Source: JANQPA01 sp964628385 (lineage in GTDB: Bacteria > Bacteroidota > Bacteroidia > Chitinophagales > Saprospiraceae). From it: a stretch of 26,680 bases of DNA. Made by a program: the position numbers and the translations under genes. The stretch is from positions 1-26,680 of the forward strand of contig CAZVOD010000068.1 in NCBI GenBank assembly GCA_964628385.1, in the 5' to 3' direction. How positions within the stretch are numbered: the stretch's first letter is position 1; every line of letters begins with the position of its first letter. This document shows, piece by piece, positions 7,716-16,700 of the stretch. Under the pieces are notes generated by a model. The model saw only the letters and a list, made by a program, of their open reading frames with translations, did not search any database and was not told the DNA's origin.

Positions 7716-7829
7716 ATGGGGAAAATAATTTGGTGCAGGTTGAAGTATTACTATACAGCATCTCCTTGCCCTATTGCAGCTGATGCACTACAGAATATTT
7801 TGGCAGACCAATTTATAAACAGGCTTTAA
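7716..7829 (+). CDS. Possible 37-aa ORF or relic
   Basis: A short frame, MGKIIWCRLKYYY followed by SPCPIAADALQNILADQF, lies just after the ThDP gene and stops 16 nt before the DUF3179 start. I recognise no family, and no promoter or ribosome site supports it. It may be a fragment of a decayed gene or chance. It is recorded because it fills most of the 138-nt gap. Confidence 0.15.
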   Translation: MGKIIWCRLKYYYTASPCPIAADALQNILADQFINRL

Positions 7830-7845
7830 ATAAAATATGTAATTG

Positions 7846-8970
7846 ATGAAAACAATAAATGTAACTATTCTGTTGCTCCTGTTTTTTTTTACAACGACAA
7901 TGATGGCACAGAAGAATCCAAACAACGTGAAAGTAGATTGGAAAACAGATACCTCGAATCGCATTGTTCCATTAGATGAATTTATTGCGTTGCTGGTGCC
8001 CGATGGTATCCCTCCCATTGATGAGCCGTTGTTCTGGGAGCGGGACAAGGCAGAACTGACTTTCTTTGAGCATGAGCCGGTCATAGCTGTTCGGGAGAAT
8101 GGCCAGGCCAAAGCTTATCCCTTGAGCATCTTAACTTTCCATGAGATTGTGAATGACAGCATCGGGGGAACTCCTATCTCGGTGACGTATTGTCCCTTGT
8201 GCAATGCCGCGATGGTGTACGATCGCCGGCTTACTTATCAGGGGCAGGAGTACCTTTTGGATTTAGGGGTTTCAGGTATGTTACGGAATAGTGACCTTGT
8301 CATGTGGGATCGCCAGACGGAAAGCTGGTGGCAGCAGTTTACCGGTACGGCTCTGGTGGGAAAGCTGGCAGGAGCACATCTGGAGCTGGTTCCATCGATG
8401 ATTATCTCGCTGGAGGAGTTTTTTGGGTCCTATCCTGAAGGGAAGGTGCTATCCACCGAAACAGGTCATTCCAGGGAATACGGTACCAATCCCTACACGG
8501 GTTATGATGATCCCGGTAACACACAGCCCCTGTTATTTAAAGGAGAGGTCGACTCGAGGCTACCTGCCATGGAGCGGGTGGTTGATGTGCATGTAAAAGG
8601 GAAGTATAAGATTTATCCGCTTTCCATTATTAGCAAAAAAGGGGTGATCAATGATACTTTTCATGACCAGTCCCTGGTGTTGTTCTATACTTCAAAAACC
8701 GTTTCAATACTCGATGAAAAAGAGATATCCGGATCCAGAAAGATTGGTTCTGTTACTGTGTTTGTCCCGCAGGTGGGTGACAGGACCCTCACATTTACCA
8801 AGACCGGTGAAGGATTTAGGGATGATCAGACGGGGTCCATATGGAACATCACCGGAAAATGTATTGCCGGAGAATTAAAAGGGAAGGGGCTATGGCCGAT
8901 GAATCACGGCAACCATTTTGCGTTTGCCTGGTTTGCTTTTCATCCCGATAGTGAGATGTATAAAGAATAG
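7846..8970 (+). CDS. Secreted DUF3179 domain protein
   Basis: 374 residues from ATG 7846; a TTG lies immediately before it. The N-terminus is a clear Sec signal peptide (residues 1-21, hydrophobic core VTILLLLFFFTTTMMA). The mature part carries the DUF3179 hallmark block AYPLSILTFHEIVND and VTYCPLCNAAMVYDR (C116, C119), then SGMLRNSDLVMWDRQTESWW, LVPSMIISLEEF, and a GYDDP segment. DUF3179 proteins are widespread secreted proteins of unknown function. The conserved CPLC pair suggests a disulfide or metal site. It is followed at 8984 by a small hairpin. It is not tightly coupled to the Rieske operon (138-nt gap) but is co-oriented with it. Confidence 0.85.
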   Translation: MKTINVTILLLLFFFTTTMMAQKNPNNVKVDWKTDTSNRIVPLDEFIALLVPDGIPPIDEPLFWERDKAELTFFEHEPVIAVRENGQAKAYPLSILTFHEIVNDSIGGTPISVTYCPLCNAAMVYDRRLTYQGQEYLLDLGVSGMLRNSDLVMWDRQTESWWQQFTGTALVGKLAGAHLELVPSMIISLEEFFGSYPEGKVLSTETGHSREYGTNPYTGYDDPGNTQPLLFKGEVDSRLPAMERVVDVHVKGKYKIYPLSIISKKGVINDTFHDQSLVLFYTSKTVSILDEKEISGSRKIGSVTVFVPQVGDRTLTFTKTGEGFRDDQTGSIWNITGKCIAGELKGKGLWPMNHGNHFAFAWFAFHPDSEMYKE

Positions 8971-8983
8971 AGTGTAAAAAGCA

Positions 8984-9070
8984 TGCACGGCATTCGTGCA
9001 AGGCTATTTAGTTCCTCACAAATTTGCCGGTATTTTATGCAGAATGAGAATTTCATGCACAATCAGTGCA
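8984..9070. promoter_or_regulatory. Two related TGCAC-N5-GTGCA dyads
   Basis: TGCACG at 8984-8989 pairs with CGTGCA at 8995-9000 across a 5-nt spacer. TGCAC at 9056-9060 pairs with GTGCA at 9066-9070, also across 5 nt. Both are preceded by CA or CAT. The same half-site geometry twice, 72 nt apart and just upstream of a decayed efflux gene, looks more like repressor operators than terminators, since neither is followed by a T-run. The bound regulator is not visible in the window. Confidence 0.4.
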
Positions 9071-9171
9071 CACTAATATTAACATACGCACAGAAAACAG
9101 ACAGTTTTGTGCAAATATATTCGGTATGCAGCTAAGTAGTCCTTTAAAGAACCGTAGCCGAAGCTCGACGA

Positions 9172-9672
9172 AGTCAAAAGGCCATTATTTTGCTGTTTGC
9201 CCTCTTTTTGGGATATGCAGTTATGGTACTCTGTATTTTGAAAGCTTTCTTAAACCTCTGATAATCATTATCCGTATCCCTTTACCCCTTGCAGGAATTT
9301 CTTTTGCCTTGTTTATCACCGGTACGCCATTGAGCGTTACAGCACTTATCCGCATTATTATGCTTACAGGGATGGAAATTAACAACGGGGTGCTTCTGAT
9401 CACCTTTATCGATGAACTCATGGAAACAGCGCAAAGGAATAGTGGATGCCATAAAAGAGGCTGCTATTGTTCGACTTCGCCCCATTTTAATTACCGATAT
9501 CAACAGTCTTTTTGGCTTGTTGCCCCTGGCGCTGCTTTTGGGGGATGGAACCGAGATGCTCCGGCCAATGGCTATTGTGGTAATTGGAGGTTTGACCTTT
9601 GGGTTGCTGCTGGTATTTATTTTTCTTCCGGTCGTTTATCTGATATTGTATGGAAAGAGGGGCAGTATTTAA
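9172..9672 (+). pseudogene. RND (HAE1-type) efflux permease, C-terminal relic with frameshifts
   Basis: Three consecutive frame segments together read as the last transmembrane region of an RND efflux pump. About 9172-9230 gives KAIILLFALFLGYAVMVL. About 9234-9418 gives YFESFLKPL, ITGTPLSVTALI and MLTGMEINNGVLLITFIDEL. About 9418-9672 gives IVDAIKEAAIVRLRPILIT, LFGLLPLALLLGDGTEMLRP and MAIVVIGGLTFGLLLV. Intact pumps exceed 1000 residues, so more than four fifths is missing, and two frameshifts (near 9228-9234 and 9415-9425) break what remains. A 204-residue frame across this region exists only because one frame happens to be open; it does not represent the protein. This is a decayed transporter. 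Confidence 0.8.
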
Positions 9673-9778
9673 TAGAATGAACCAACGGGCCCCAATTCTA
9701 TCACCAGACAAATTTATGATCCAGCCACTCCGACTCTATTGACGAAGTCTATGTAGAATCTTTAAAAATGACTGATCG

Positions 9779-9812
9779 TTTGGTGCTCAGTTTTAAATTT
9801 TCTTTATTTTTG
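9779..9812 (+). promoter_or_regulatory. Probable Bacteroidota promoter of the Rrf2 gene
   Basis: TTTG at 9779-9782 and TATTTTTG at 9805-9812 fit the -33 and -7 elements, with a 22-nt spacer that is slightly long. The predicted transcription start near 9819 leaves a leader of about 27 nt before ATG 9846. The leader contains an imperfect dyad around ATTCAATAGAAT (about 9825-9836) that could be an autoregulatory site. Confidence 0.45.
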
Positions 9813-9845
9813 AATGCTACTAATTCAATAGAATCGATGTACTAG

Positions 9846-10286
9846 ATGAAACTTAACACAAAAGTTAGATATGGTTTGCGCGCAATGCTGGACATAGAGA
9901 AGAATTTTCATGGTAAGGGAATCTTACAGAAGGAAATCTCCCAGCGGCAGGAAATCTCTTTGAAATACCTCGATTCTATCATTACCGGGTTAAGAAACGG
10001 TGGTTTGATTATAAATACCGGTGGGAAGGGAAGCGGATATAAATTGGCAAAACCTGCTTCCAAGATTTATGTCTATGATATTTACCGGGCTTTTGAGCCG
10101 GAATTGACGTTGGTAAATTGTTTGTGTGATTCTATGGAGTGTAATCGTACCGGGCTTTGTCCGGCTAAAGATTTTTGGTTCGAACTGAATATTCATCTAA
10201 AATCACTGATGCAAAACATATCACTCAAACAGGTAGTGGATGGAACTTTTGAGTTAAATGACGGCTTCAAAAACGAGAACCTTTAG
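9846..10286 (+). CDS. Rrf2/IscR-family transcriptional regulator with four clustered cysteines
   Basis: 146 residues. The N-terminal winged helix (1-65) has the Rrf2 pattern KLNTKVRYGLRAMLDI, QKEISQRQEISLKYLDSII and TGGKGSGYKLAKP. The effector region NCLCDSMECNRTGLC places cysteines at 92, 94, 99 and 105. IscR uses Cys92, Cys98 and Cys104 to hold a [2Fe-2S] cluster, so a cluster or a reactive-thiol sensor is plausible here. The gene is co-oriented with and directly upstream of the porin and molybdoenzyme genes, so it is the best candidate regulator of that respiratory set in response to redox, NO or Fe-S status (inference). No two-component TtrSR-type genes are present. The end of the gene overlaps a hairpin-forming repeat. 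Confidence 0.85.
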   Translation: MKLNTKVRYGLRAMLDIEKNFHGKGILQKEISQRQEISLKYLDSIITGLRNGGLIINTGGKGSGYKLAKPASKIYVYDIYRAFEPELTLVNCLCDSMECNRTGLCPAKDFWFELNIHLKSLMQNISLKQVVDGTFELNDGFKNENL

Positions 10287-10358
10287 CTCATGAGCGTAGC
10301 GAATAATAACGTAGTAGTTGGCGTTTTAGCTTCGCTGAGCTCGTAAACTCGGTTCTTG
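10274..10358. repeat. Imperfect long hairpin/repeat overlapping the Rrf2 stop codon
   Basis: Outer arms AGAACC (10276-10281)/GGTTCT (10351-10356), then TTTA (10282-10285)/TAAA (10344-10347), then GAGCGTAGCGAA (10292-10303)/TTCGCTGAGCTC (10331-10342, 10 of 12 paired) make a nested hairpin of about 85 nt. The right half, read on the minus strand, resembles 9147-9184 (AAGAACCG, AGCTC, CGAAG and AAAA blocks in the same order). The left half shares GAACCTTTAGCTC with 3280-3292. It may be a dispersed intergenic repeat that also acts as an RNA structure between Rrf2 and the porin. Confidence 0.45.
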
Positions 10359-10404
10359 CAAAGACTAAATAGTGGGAAATATCCGATTTATATTTTCAGA
10401 TGAT

Positions 10405-10427
10405 TATTGCTGTAAAGTAAAGCAATA
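10405..10427. promoter_or_regulatory. Dyad upstream of the porin-reductase operon
   Basis: TATTGCT (10405-10411) and AGCAATA (10421-10427) are perfect inverted 7-bp arms with a 9-nt spacer, 36 nt before the ATG at 10463. TAGTATTTG just downstream is close to, but one base longer than, the TAnnTTTG -7 element. The dyad is a reasonable operator for the respiratory operon. Which regulator binds is not known. Confidence 0.4.
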
Positions 10428-10462
10428 GTATTTGCTTTTTTAATTGTCGGAAATGAAACATT

Positions 10463-11581
10463 ATGAAAAACAATATGCTTGATATGAAAAAAGTTACGAC
10501 GATTTCACTGGTCATTTTAGTTTTCATTGGAAATAGTTTTGCACAGGAGAAAAATTCACCATCAAATTTTTTAGGCACGGGAAAAGCTTACGCTACCATG
10601 TTTTTCGAATACTATTACATGCTACAGGGCGATGATGCTTACCCGGGTCGCATGGAGTTTGCCAAAAACTCTACCGGTGACAATGCATTTTCATTCCGAA
10701 GAGTCTATTTAGGTTACCAGCATACTTTTTCCGAAAGATTTATAGGCAAAGTTCAGTTCGAAGTTACCGATCGAACAATGCTTGAAAGAGGTCAGCGGGC
10801 ACCATTTTTAAAAGAAGCAAATCTCACCTGGAAAAACATTTATCCATTAGCTGATTTAATTATAGGTCATAGCCTTACGCCTGTTTGGTCAATTGAGGGT
10901 GCTGAGTCATACTGGCAATACAGGTCAATTGAAAGAACTATTGCAGATACCCGGAGATTACGTTCTTCCAATGACTCGGGAATTAGACTGAAGGGTAGTT
11001 TTAACAAATCTCGAACTTACGGTTACAATTTTATGGTGGGCAATGGGAACAGCGCACGACCTGAGAACGATAAATATAAACGGGTTTATTTTAATCTTTG
11101 GACAAAACTGTTTGAAAAAAGGTTATACCTCGAGCTTTTTCAGGATTACAATAAAGCTCCCGACAACAGGCATGTCGCCACAACCAAGGGTTTCATTGCC
11201 TGGAAAACAACTGCTTACACACTTGCAATTGAAATGGTAAACCAGATGCAAAACGGATTTGGGGCAGATGAGGAAAATATTATCCTGCAAGGCATTAGCC
11301 TCTTTGCTCATGGCGATATTGTCCCGGGAAAGTTAAGGGCTTTCGGGCGTTTCGATTCTTTTAACCCGGATGTTAACTTCACAATGAACCACTATGCTGT
11401 TGATGCCATAAAACCTTTCGATGAGAAGTTCTATACCTTTGGTCTGGATTTCATCCCCGAAAAGAATATCCATGTAATGCCAAATATCTGGATTAATTTA
11501 TACAACAATAAAGCAGATGGTCAGGTAACCCCAAAAACAGAAATTGTAGCCAGACTTACATTTAATGTTACTTTTAAATAG
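10463..11581 (+). CDS. Outer-membrane beta-barrel (porin-like) protein
   Basis: 372 residues. The Sec signal peptide begins at M8 (MKKVTTISLVILVFIGNSFA), so the ATG at 10484 is an equally good start. The mature part consists of alternating amphipathic strands rich in Tyr/Phe/Trp (for example AYATMFFEYYYML, FSFRRVYLGYQHTF, KVQFEV) and ends in the aromatic-terminated strand VARLTFNVTFK expected for an outer-membrane barrel. It resembles phosphate-selective-porin-like proteins of Bacteroidota. It precedes the Fe-S, membrane and catalytic subunits of a periplasmic reductase by 82 nt. A role in letting an oxyanion substrate into the periplasm is attractive but inferred. Confidence 0.75.
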   Translation: MKNNMLDMKKVTTISLVILVFIGNSFAQEKNSPSNFLGTGKAYATMFFEYYYMLQGDDAYPGRMEFAKNSTGDNAFSFRRVYLGYQHTFSERFIGKVQFEVTDRTMLERGQRAPFLKEANLTWKNIYPLADLIIGHSLTPVWSIEGAESYWQYRSIERTIADTRRLRSSNDSGIRLKGSFNKSRTYGYNFMVGNGNSARPENDKYKRVYFNLWTKLFEKRLYLELFQDYNKAPDNRHVATTKGFIAWKTTAYTLAIEMVNQMQNGFGADEENIILQGISLFAHGDIVPGKLRAFGRFDSFNPDVNFTMNHYAVDAIKPFDEKFYTFGLDFIPEKNIHVMPNIWINLYNNKADGQVTPKTEIVARLTFNVTFK

Positions 11582-11663
11582 AAGTACGTTTTTAAATGGA
11601 GGAAAATGATTTCTTACAATACTGATCACCGCAAAAAGCATAATAAGCCTAACAAATAACACA

Positions 11664-12560
11664 ATGGGAAATTCTGAGAATAAAGACAAACTGGCCCGCC
11701 GGACTTTCTTACGGAGCGCTATGCTAACCGGTGCAGCAGCAGGACTTGCTACTACCGGTGTGGTAGTCTCAAGAACCGGCAAGCAGGGAGATACGCCTTT
11801 GGGTGAGGACACCATCCGGCTGATTCCGGAACCGGAATCACTAAAGCTATATGAAAATTCGGATGCCCTGCTGCGTATGCAAAAGGAATTGCGAACCACA
11901 TTAAAAAAGCCCGTTGAACATCGTAAATGGATCATGGTGATTGATACTCGTAAATGTGTAGGTTGTCATGCCTGCACAGTTGCTTGTATAGCTGAAAACA
12001 AGCTTCCACCAGGGGTTGTGTATCGGCCTGTTGTTCAGGAAGAATTTGGTAAATATCCGAATGTGCAGTTGCGATTCTTTCCGCGTCCATGTATGCAATG
12101 CGAAAGTCCTTCCTGCACGGCTGTTTGCCCTGTAAAGGCGACCTGGAAACGTGAAGACGGAATTACGGCCATTGATTATGAAAAGTGTATTGGATGCCGT
12201 TATTGTCTCACAGCTTGCCCATACGGTGCGCGTACCAGTGATTTTGGGGAATTTTATACCCGTGCAACACCTGAACTACAGCCTTACGAACTATTACCCA
12301 ATAACGAATATGGCAAAGCCTGGAACAGGTCTGAGGGACACAGTTCGCCCATGGGCAATGCCCGCAAATGTCATTTCTGCCTGCACCGGCTCGACGAAGG
12401 ACTTTTGCCACAATGTGTAACTACCTGTATTGGCCGGGCCACATATTTTGGAGATGCAAACAATGAGGATAGTTTGGTTTCTGAACTTTCACGTTTACCA
12501 AACCAGGTTAAACTACTGGAAGAAAAGGGGACAAAACCGAATGTAATATATCTAATCTGA
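11664..12560 (+). CDS. Tat-exported 4x[4Fe-4S] electron-transfer subunit (TtrB/NrfC-like)
   Basis: 298 residues. The N-terminus has a twin-arginine signal (ARRTFLRSAMLTGAAAGLAT, residues 11-30). Sixteen cysteines form four ferredoxin-type clusters: C98/101/104/108, C143/146/151/155, C175/178/181/185 and C236/239/251/255. This is the DmsB/NrfC/PsrB/TtrB architecture, which conducts electrons from a quinol-oxidising membrane subunit to a molybdopterin catalytic subunit. The gene order B-C-A with the next two genes matches ttrBCA and srdBCA rather than the A-first order of most relatives. It is about 50 residues longer than TtrB as I remember it, mostly in the N-terminal extension before the first cluster. 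Confidence 0.88.
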   Translation: MGNSENKDKLARRTFLRSAMLTGAAAGLATTGVVVSRTGKQGDTPLGEDTIRLIPEPESLKLYENSDALLRMQKELRTTLKKPVEHRKWIMVIDTRKCVGCHACTVACIAENKLPPGVVYRPVVQEEFGKYPNVQLRFFPRPCMQCESPSCTAVCPVKATWKREDGITAIDYEKCIGCRYCLTACPYGARTSDFGEFYTRATPELQPYELLPNNEYGKAWNRSEGHSSPMGNARKCHFCLHRLDEGLLPQCVTTCIGRATYFGDANNEDSLVSELSRLPNQVKLLEEKGTKPNVIYLI

Positions 12561-12566
12561 CATATC

Positions 12567-13709
12567 ATGGACAAAAGGATACAAAATCTTTTAAAAGCAC
12601 TATGGATTGTTTTGTTTACGATCGGAACGGTTTCACTGGTCACGAAATTATTTACCGGTGAGCTGCTTGTTGGCTATGGGAGTTATGTTCCCTGGGGATT
12701 GTGGGTGGCGCTATATTTTCACTTTGTTGGAATTGCCGGAGGAGTATTCGTTGTTGGCGCAGGTGGTTATCTACTTAATCTCCCGGGATTCAGAGAGAAT
12801 ATTCGTTCCATTATGATTATTTCTGCCTCATCAGTTGTTGCCGGACTCCTTTCGATCTGGCTCGATTTAGGTCAGCCATTCCGTTTTCAAAATGTATTTC
12901 TATCTCCCAACTTTGGATCGATGATGACGTTTAATGCATGGTCATATTCAGCTTTTTTCATTGTGATGGCCGCTATTTTCCACCTCTCATTTAAGAAAAA
13001 AAATGTTTCTGATTTAAATGATAGGACGGGGTGGTTACTTCCGATTATGATTTTAGGAATATTTATTTCGGTGGCTTTCCCAAGCCAAAGTGGGTCCTTC
13101 TTTGGGGTTGTTGATGCTAAGCCATTCTGGAATTCCGGGCTTCTTCCTGTCATGTTTCTCACTTCAGCTATTACCTCCGGAGTTGCTGTTCTGATGTTTT
13201 ACTTTACACTCATAACCAAAACTGAACAGCCGGACGATGCCACTTTTAATTACCTGCTAAAAGTTCTGATTGGAGGTATTCTGGCATACCTGGCATCTGA
13301 ATTCGCCGAATATAGTATTGCTTACTGGTCACCTAATTCACATACCTTCGATGCTGCAAAACTGGTTATCCAGGGGCCGTTTTGGTGGGTATTCTGGTTG
13401 GTACATATTGGTGGTGCCGTTATAGCACTGGTTATGCTTCTAATGGTTAAAACAAAAGCATCGTATGGCATTGCTGCGTTTATTATTGCGGTAACATTTG
13501 TTTCAGCCCGTTTAAATGTATTGATACCAGGACAGAGTATTGAGCAGCTTCATGGACTCAGTGAAGCTTTTTCACACGATCGGCTTAGTTTTATTTATAG
13601 AGCAACTCCACTCGAATATCTGGTATCATTCTTTATCGCAACCTTGCCTGTAGGAATGTCCTACATTGGCATTAAAGTGTTGAATAAATATGAGGTTATA
13701 AAAAAATAG
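12567..13709 (+). CDS. NrfD/PsrC/TtrC-type quinol-oxidising membrane subunit
   Basis: This 380-residue polytopic membrane protein starts 6 nt after the Fe-S subunit and ends 9 nt before the catalytic subunit. It has about nine or ten hydrophobic helices. Family-typical features include GSYVPWGLWVALYFHFVGIA (38-57), a WLDLGQPFRF block near 118-127, and the helix PFWWVFWLVHIGGAVIALVM. NrfD-family subunits bind menaquinol and pass electrons to the periplasmic Fe-S subunit. It shows no c-type haem motif, so electron input should come directly from quinol. Confidence 0.88.
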   Translation: MDKRIQNLLKALWIVLFTIGTVSLVTKLFTGELLVGYGSYVPWGLWVALYFHFVGIAGGVFVVGAGGYLLNLPGFRENIRSIMIISASSVVAGLLSIWLDLGQPFRFQNVFLSPNFGSMMTFNAWSYSAFFIVMAAIFHLSFKKKNVSDLNDRTGWLLPIMILGIFISVAFPSQSGSFFGVVDAKPFWNSGLLPVMFLTSAITSGVAVLMFYFTLITKTEQPDDATFNYLLKVLIGGILAYLASEFAEYSIAYWSPNSHTFDAAKLVIQGPFWWVFWLVHIGGAVIALVMLLMVKTKASYGIAAFIIAVTFVSARLNVLIPGQSIEQLHGLSEAFSHDRLSFIYRATPLEYLVSFFIATLPVGMSYIGIKVLNKYEVIKK

Positions 13710-13718
13710 AACAGGAAT

Positions 13719-16700
13719 ATGGACGAAAAGAGACAGAATATATCGCGAAGAGGTTTTTTAGGTAAAGGAGCCTTGCTTGGTGCTGGCCTGGGGGTGTTAC
13801 CAGCGACCAATCTACTGGGAGCAAATAAAGGCAAAATATTGAAAAACAGTCTGGAGGATGTCAATTATCAGCTGAATAATCCCGAAAACATCATCCATTC
13901 GGTTTGTTTAAATTGCAACACCGGATGTGGTATAAAATGTAAAATTCAGGAAGGCGTATTGGTGAAAATCGATGGAAATCCATACAACCCATGGACGATG
14001 GTACCTCATTTGCCCATGGGTGCAAAAATGGACGAAACGGCGAAAGTTGACGGAGGACTTTGCCCAAAAGGGCAGGCTGGAGTGCAGATAGCCTATGATC
14101 CCTATCGCATTCGCAAAGTCTTAAAAAGAGCAGCAAAGCGCGGAGAGAACAAATGGATCAGCATTCCGTTCGACCAGGCTATTACCGAACTTGTTGAGGG
14201 GGGCAACTTATTTGCCGATGTTCCAGGCGAAGAAAACCGGAAAGTGGATGGACTACGTTCCATTATGGCGTTAACCGATAAAAAGACAGCCAAGGGGATG
14301 GCCAAAAGTGTTCAAGCCATTTGGGATGAAAAAGATATATCCAAAAAAGCGCAATTGATTACCGATTTTCAACAGACATTTGCTGGCTATCTCGATACCC
14401 TTATTGATCCAAATCACCCTGATCTGGGACCAAAAAACAACCAGTTTGTGTTGGCCTGGGGTCGGTTGAAGAACGGGAGAAAGGAATTCATTTCCAAATT
14501 GGGTGAGGCCTTTGGTACTACCAATCTGCACGGACACACAACAGTTTGTCAGGGATCGCTGTATTTTACCTGCAAGGCCATCAGCGAACAATACATTGGT
14601 GGAAAATTCAGTGGGGGTAGTAAATTTTACTGGCAGTCTGATATTGAGCATGCCCACTATATATTGTTCGTTGGCGCCAACCTGTTTGATGCCAACTATG
14701 GTCCTACCAATCGTACCGTAAGGCTTACCAAAAACTTGGAAAGCGGCTTTACCAAAATCGGAGTGGCCGACCCAAGATACTCAAAACTCGCCAGCAAAGC
14801 GGAAACCTGGTTACCCATTAAACCCGGACAGGATGCCGCACTCGCGTTGGCAATTATTCAGTGGATGATCGAGAATGACCGGTTCGATAAGCAGTTTCTT
14901 TCCAATGCCAATAAGGCAGCGGCAACAGCATCGGGGGAACCAAGCTGGACCAACGCTTCGTTGCTGGTTGAAATAGAAGATGGCGTACCAGGAAAACTAT
15001 TGCGTGCTGCCGATATTGGTCTTTGTTCTCCTGATAAAAAAAAGCTTAGAGATGGTACTGAATACGAAGAAAAGTATTTGGTGGCTTCAGTAAATGGTAA
15101 ACCTGTAAAACTAGACCCTAATGAAGAAATAGATGCTATTTATGGGGATTTATTTATCGATACGGTTTTTTCGAAAAAAGACGGTTCAAAAGTACAGGCT
15201 AAGTCTGTCCTTCAGCTACTAAGAGAAGAAGCAAATCAATATACGATTGCTGAGTGGTGTGAGCAGGCTGGACTTAAAGAAAAAGATGTTGTAAAAGTAG
15301 CCAGGGAACTAACCAGTTATGGGAAGCAGGCTTCGGTTGATATACACCGCGGAGTAGCACAACATACCAATGGTTTTTATAATGTGCTTTCATGGATGAC
15401 TGTAAATATGCTGCTGGGAAACTATGACTGGCAAGGCGGCATGTCTAAAGCTTCTACTTTCAAATACGATGGTTCAGGTGGTGGGACATTCAACCTGAAA
15501 TATAACCCGGGTAAAATTCAAACCTTCGGTATCAGTAGCATTCGTCACGGTATTGATTATGAGAAAACTTCACTGTTCGAAGGGTATCCGGCCAAACGCA
15601 ACTGGTACCCGCTTTCGAGCGATATTTACGAGGAGATTATCCCAAGTATTGAAGAGGCGTATCCTTATCCCGTTAAGGCTCTCTTTACCTATATGGGAGC
15701 GCCAACCTATTCTTTACCCGCTGGTCATACAAACATTGAAGCGCTTACCAATTTGGAAAAACTTCCCTTGTATTTTGCCAGCGATATTCTAATTGGATCC
15801 ACTTCAATGTATGCTGATTATATTTTTCCCGACTTAACCTATTTGGAGCGGTGGGAATTTCAGGGTTCGCACCCCAACATGATTTGCAAGGTGGAAAATA
15901 TCCGTCAGCCGGTTATCGCACCTATACCTGAAACCGTAGCTGTTTATGGTGAAGAAGTGCCTATTTCGATGGAATCGACCTTAATGGCGATAGGTGAGAA
16001 ACTGGGATTGGATTCATTTGGGGAAAATGCGCTGGGCGAAGGTATTCATTTTATGCGGCCTGAAGATTTATACCTGCGGGGTGTGGCAAATATTGCATTG
16101 AATGGTGCGCCGGGAAAAGAGGTTTCCGATGCCGGCAGCCGGGAACTTGAGATATTTAGTAAAGCACGCAGACATCTGCCCAAATCGATATTTGATGAAG
16201 CCAAGTGGAAAAGTATTGTGGGTGAAGACCTCTGGCCAAAAGTTGTTTATCTACTTAACCGGGGAGGACGATTTGCTGAAGCCATAACAAATGCTGATGG
16301 AAAGCTGACAAATAGATATGGCGCTTACATGAACTTATATCAGGAGAAAACAGCCGGCAAAAATTATTCAGGCACAGGTGCCCCATATTTTGGGTTGGCT
16401 CAGTATATTCCCCAGAAAAATTACGGCGGCGAAACGCTCGAAAAGTTGGGCGAAGGATATGATTTGCATATGATTACCAGCCGTACCATAACGCAAACCA
16501 AATCGAGAACTGTTGGCGCCTATTGGCTACTTGGTGTTTACCCCGAAAATACCATTATTATTAACCGGGAAGACGCTGAAAAACTAGACTTTGAAGACGA
16601 TGAAAAGGCACGTATCGTAAGCGCTACCAATATTGAAGGGAAGTGGGATTTTAAGAATGGACAAACCAAAGATATCATCGGAAAAATTAAAATTTCCGAA

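Noticed and set aside
9066..9680. A 204-codon open frame read as a single protein
   Set aside because: Only its middle third resembles an RND pump; the beginning and end of the pump relic are in another frame, so the frame is a by-product of decay.
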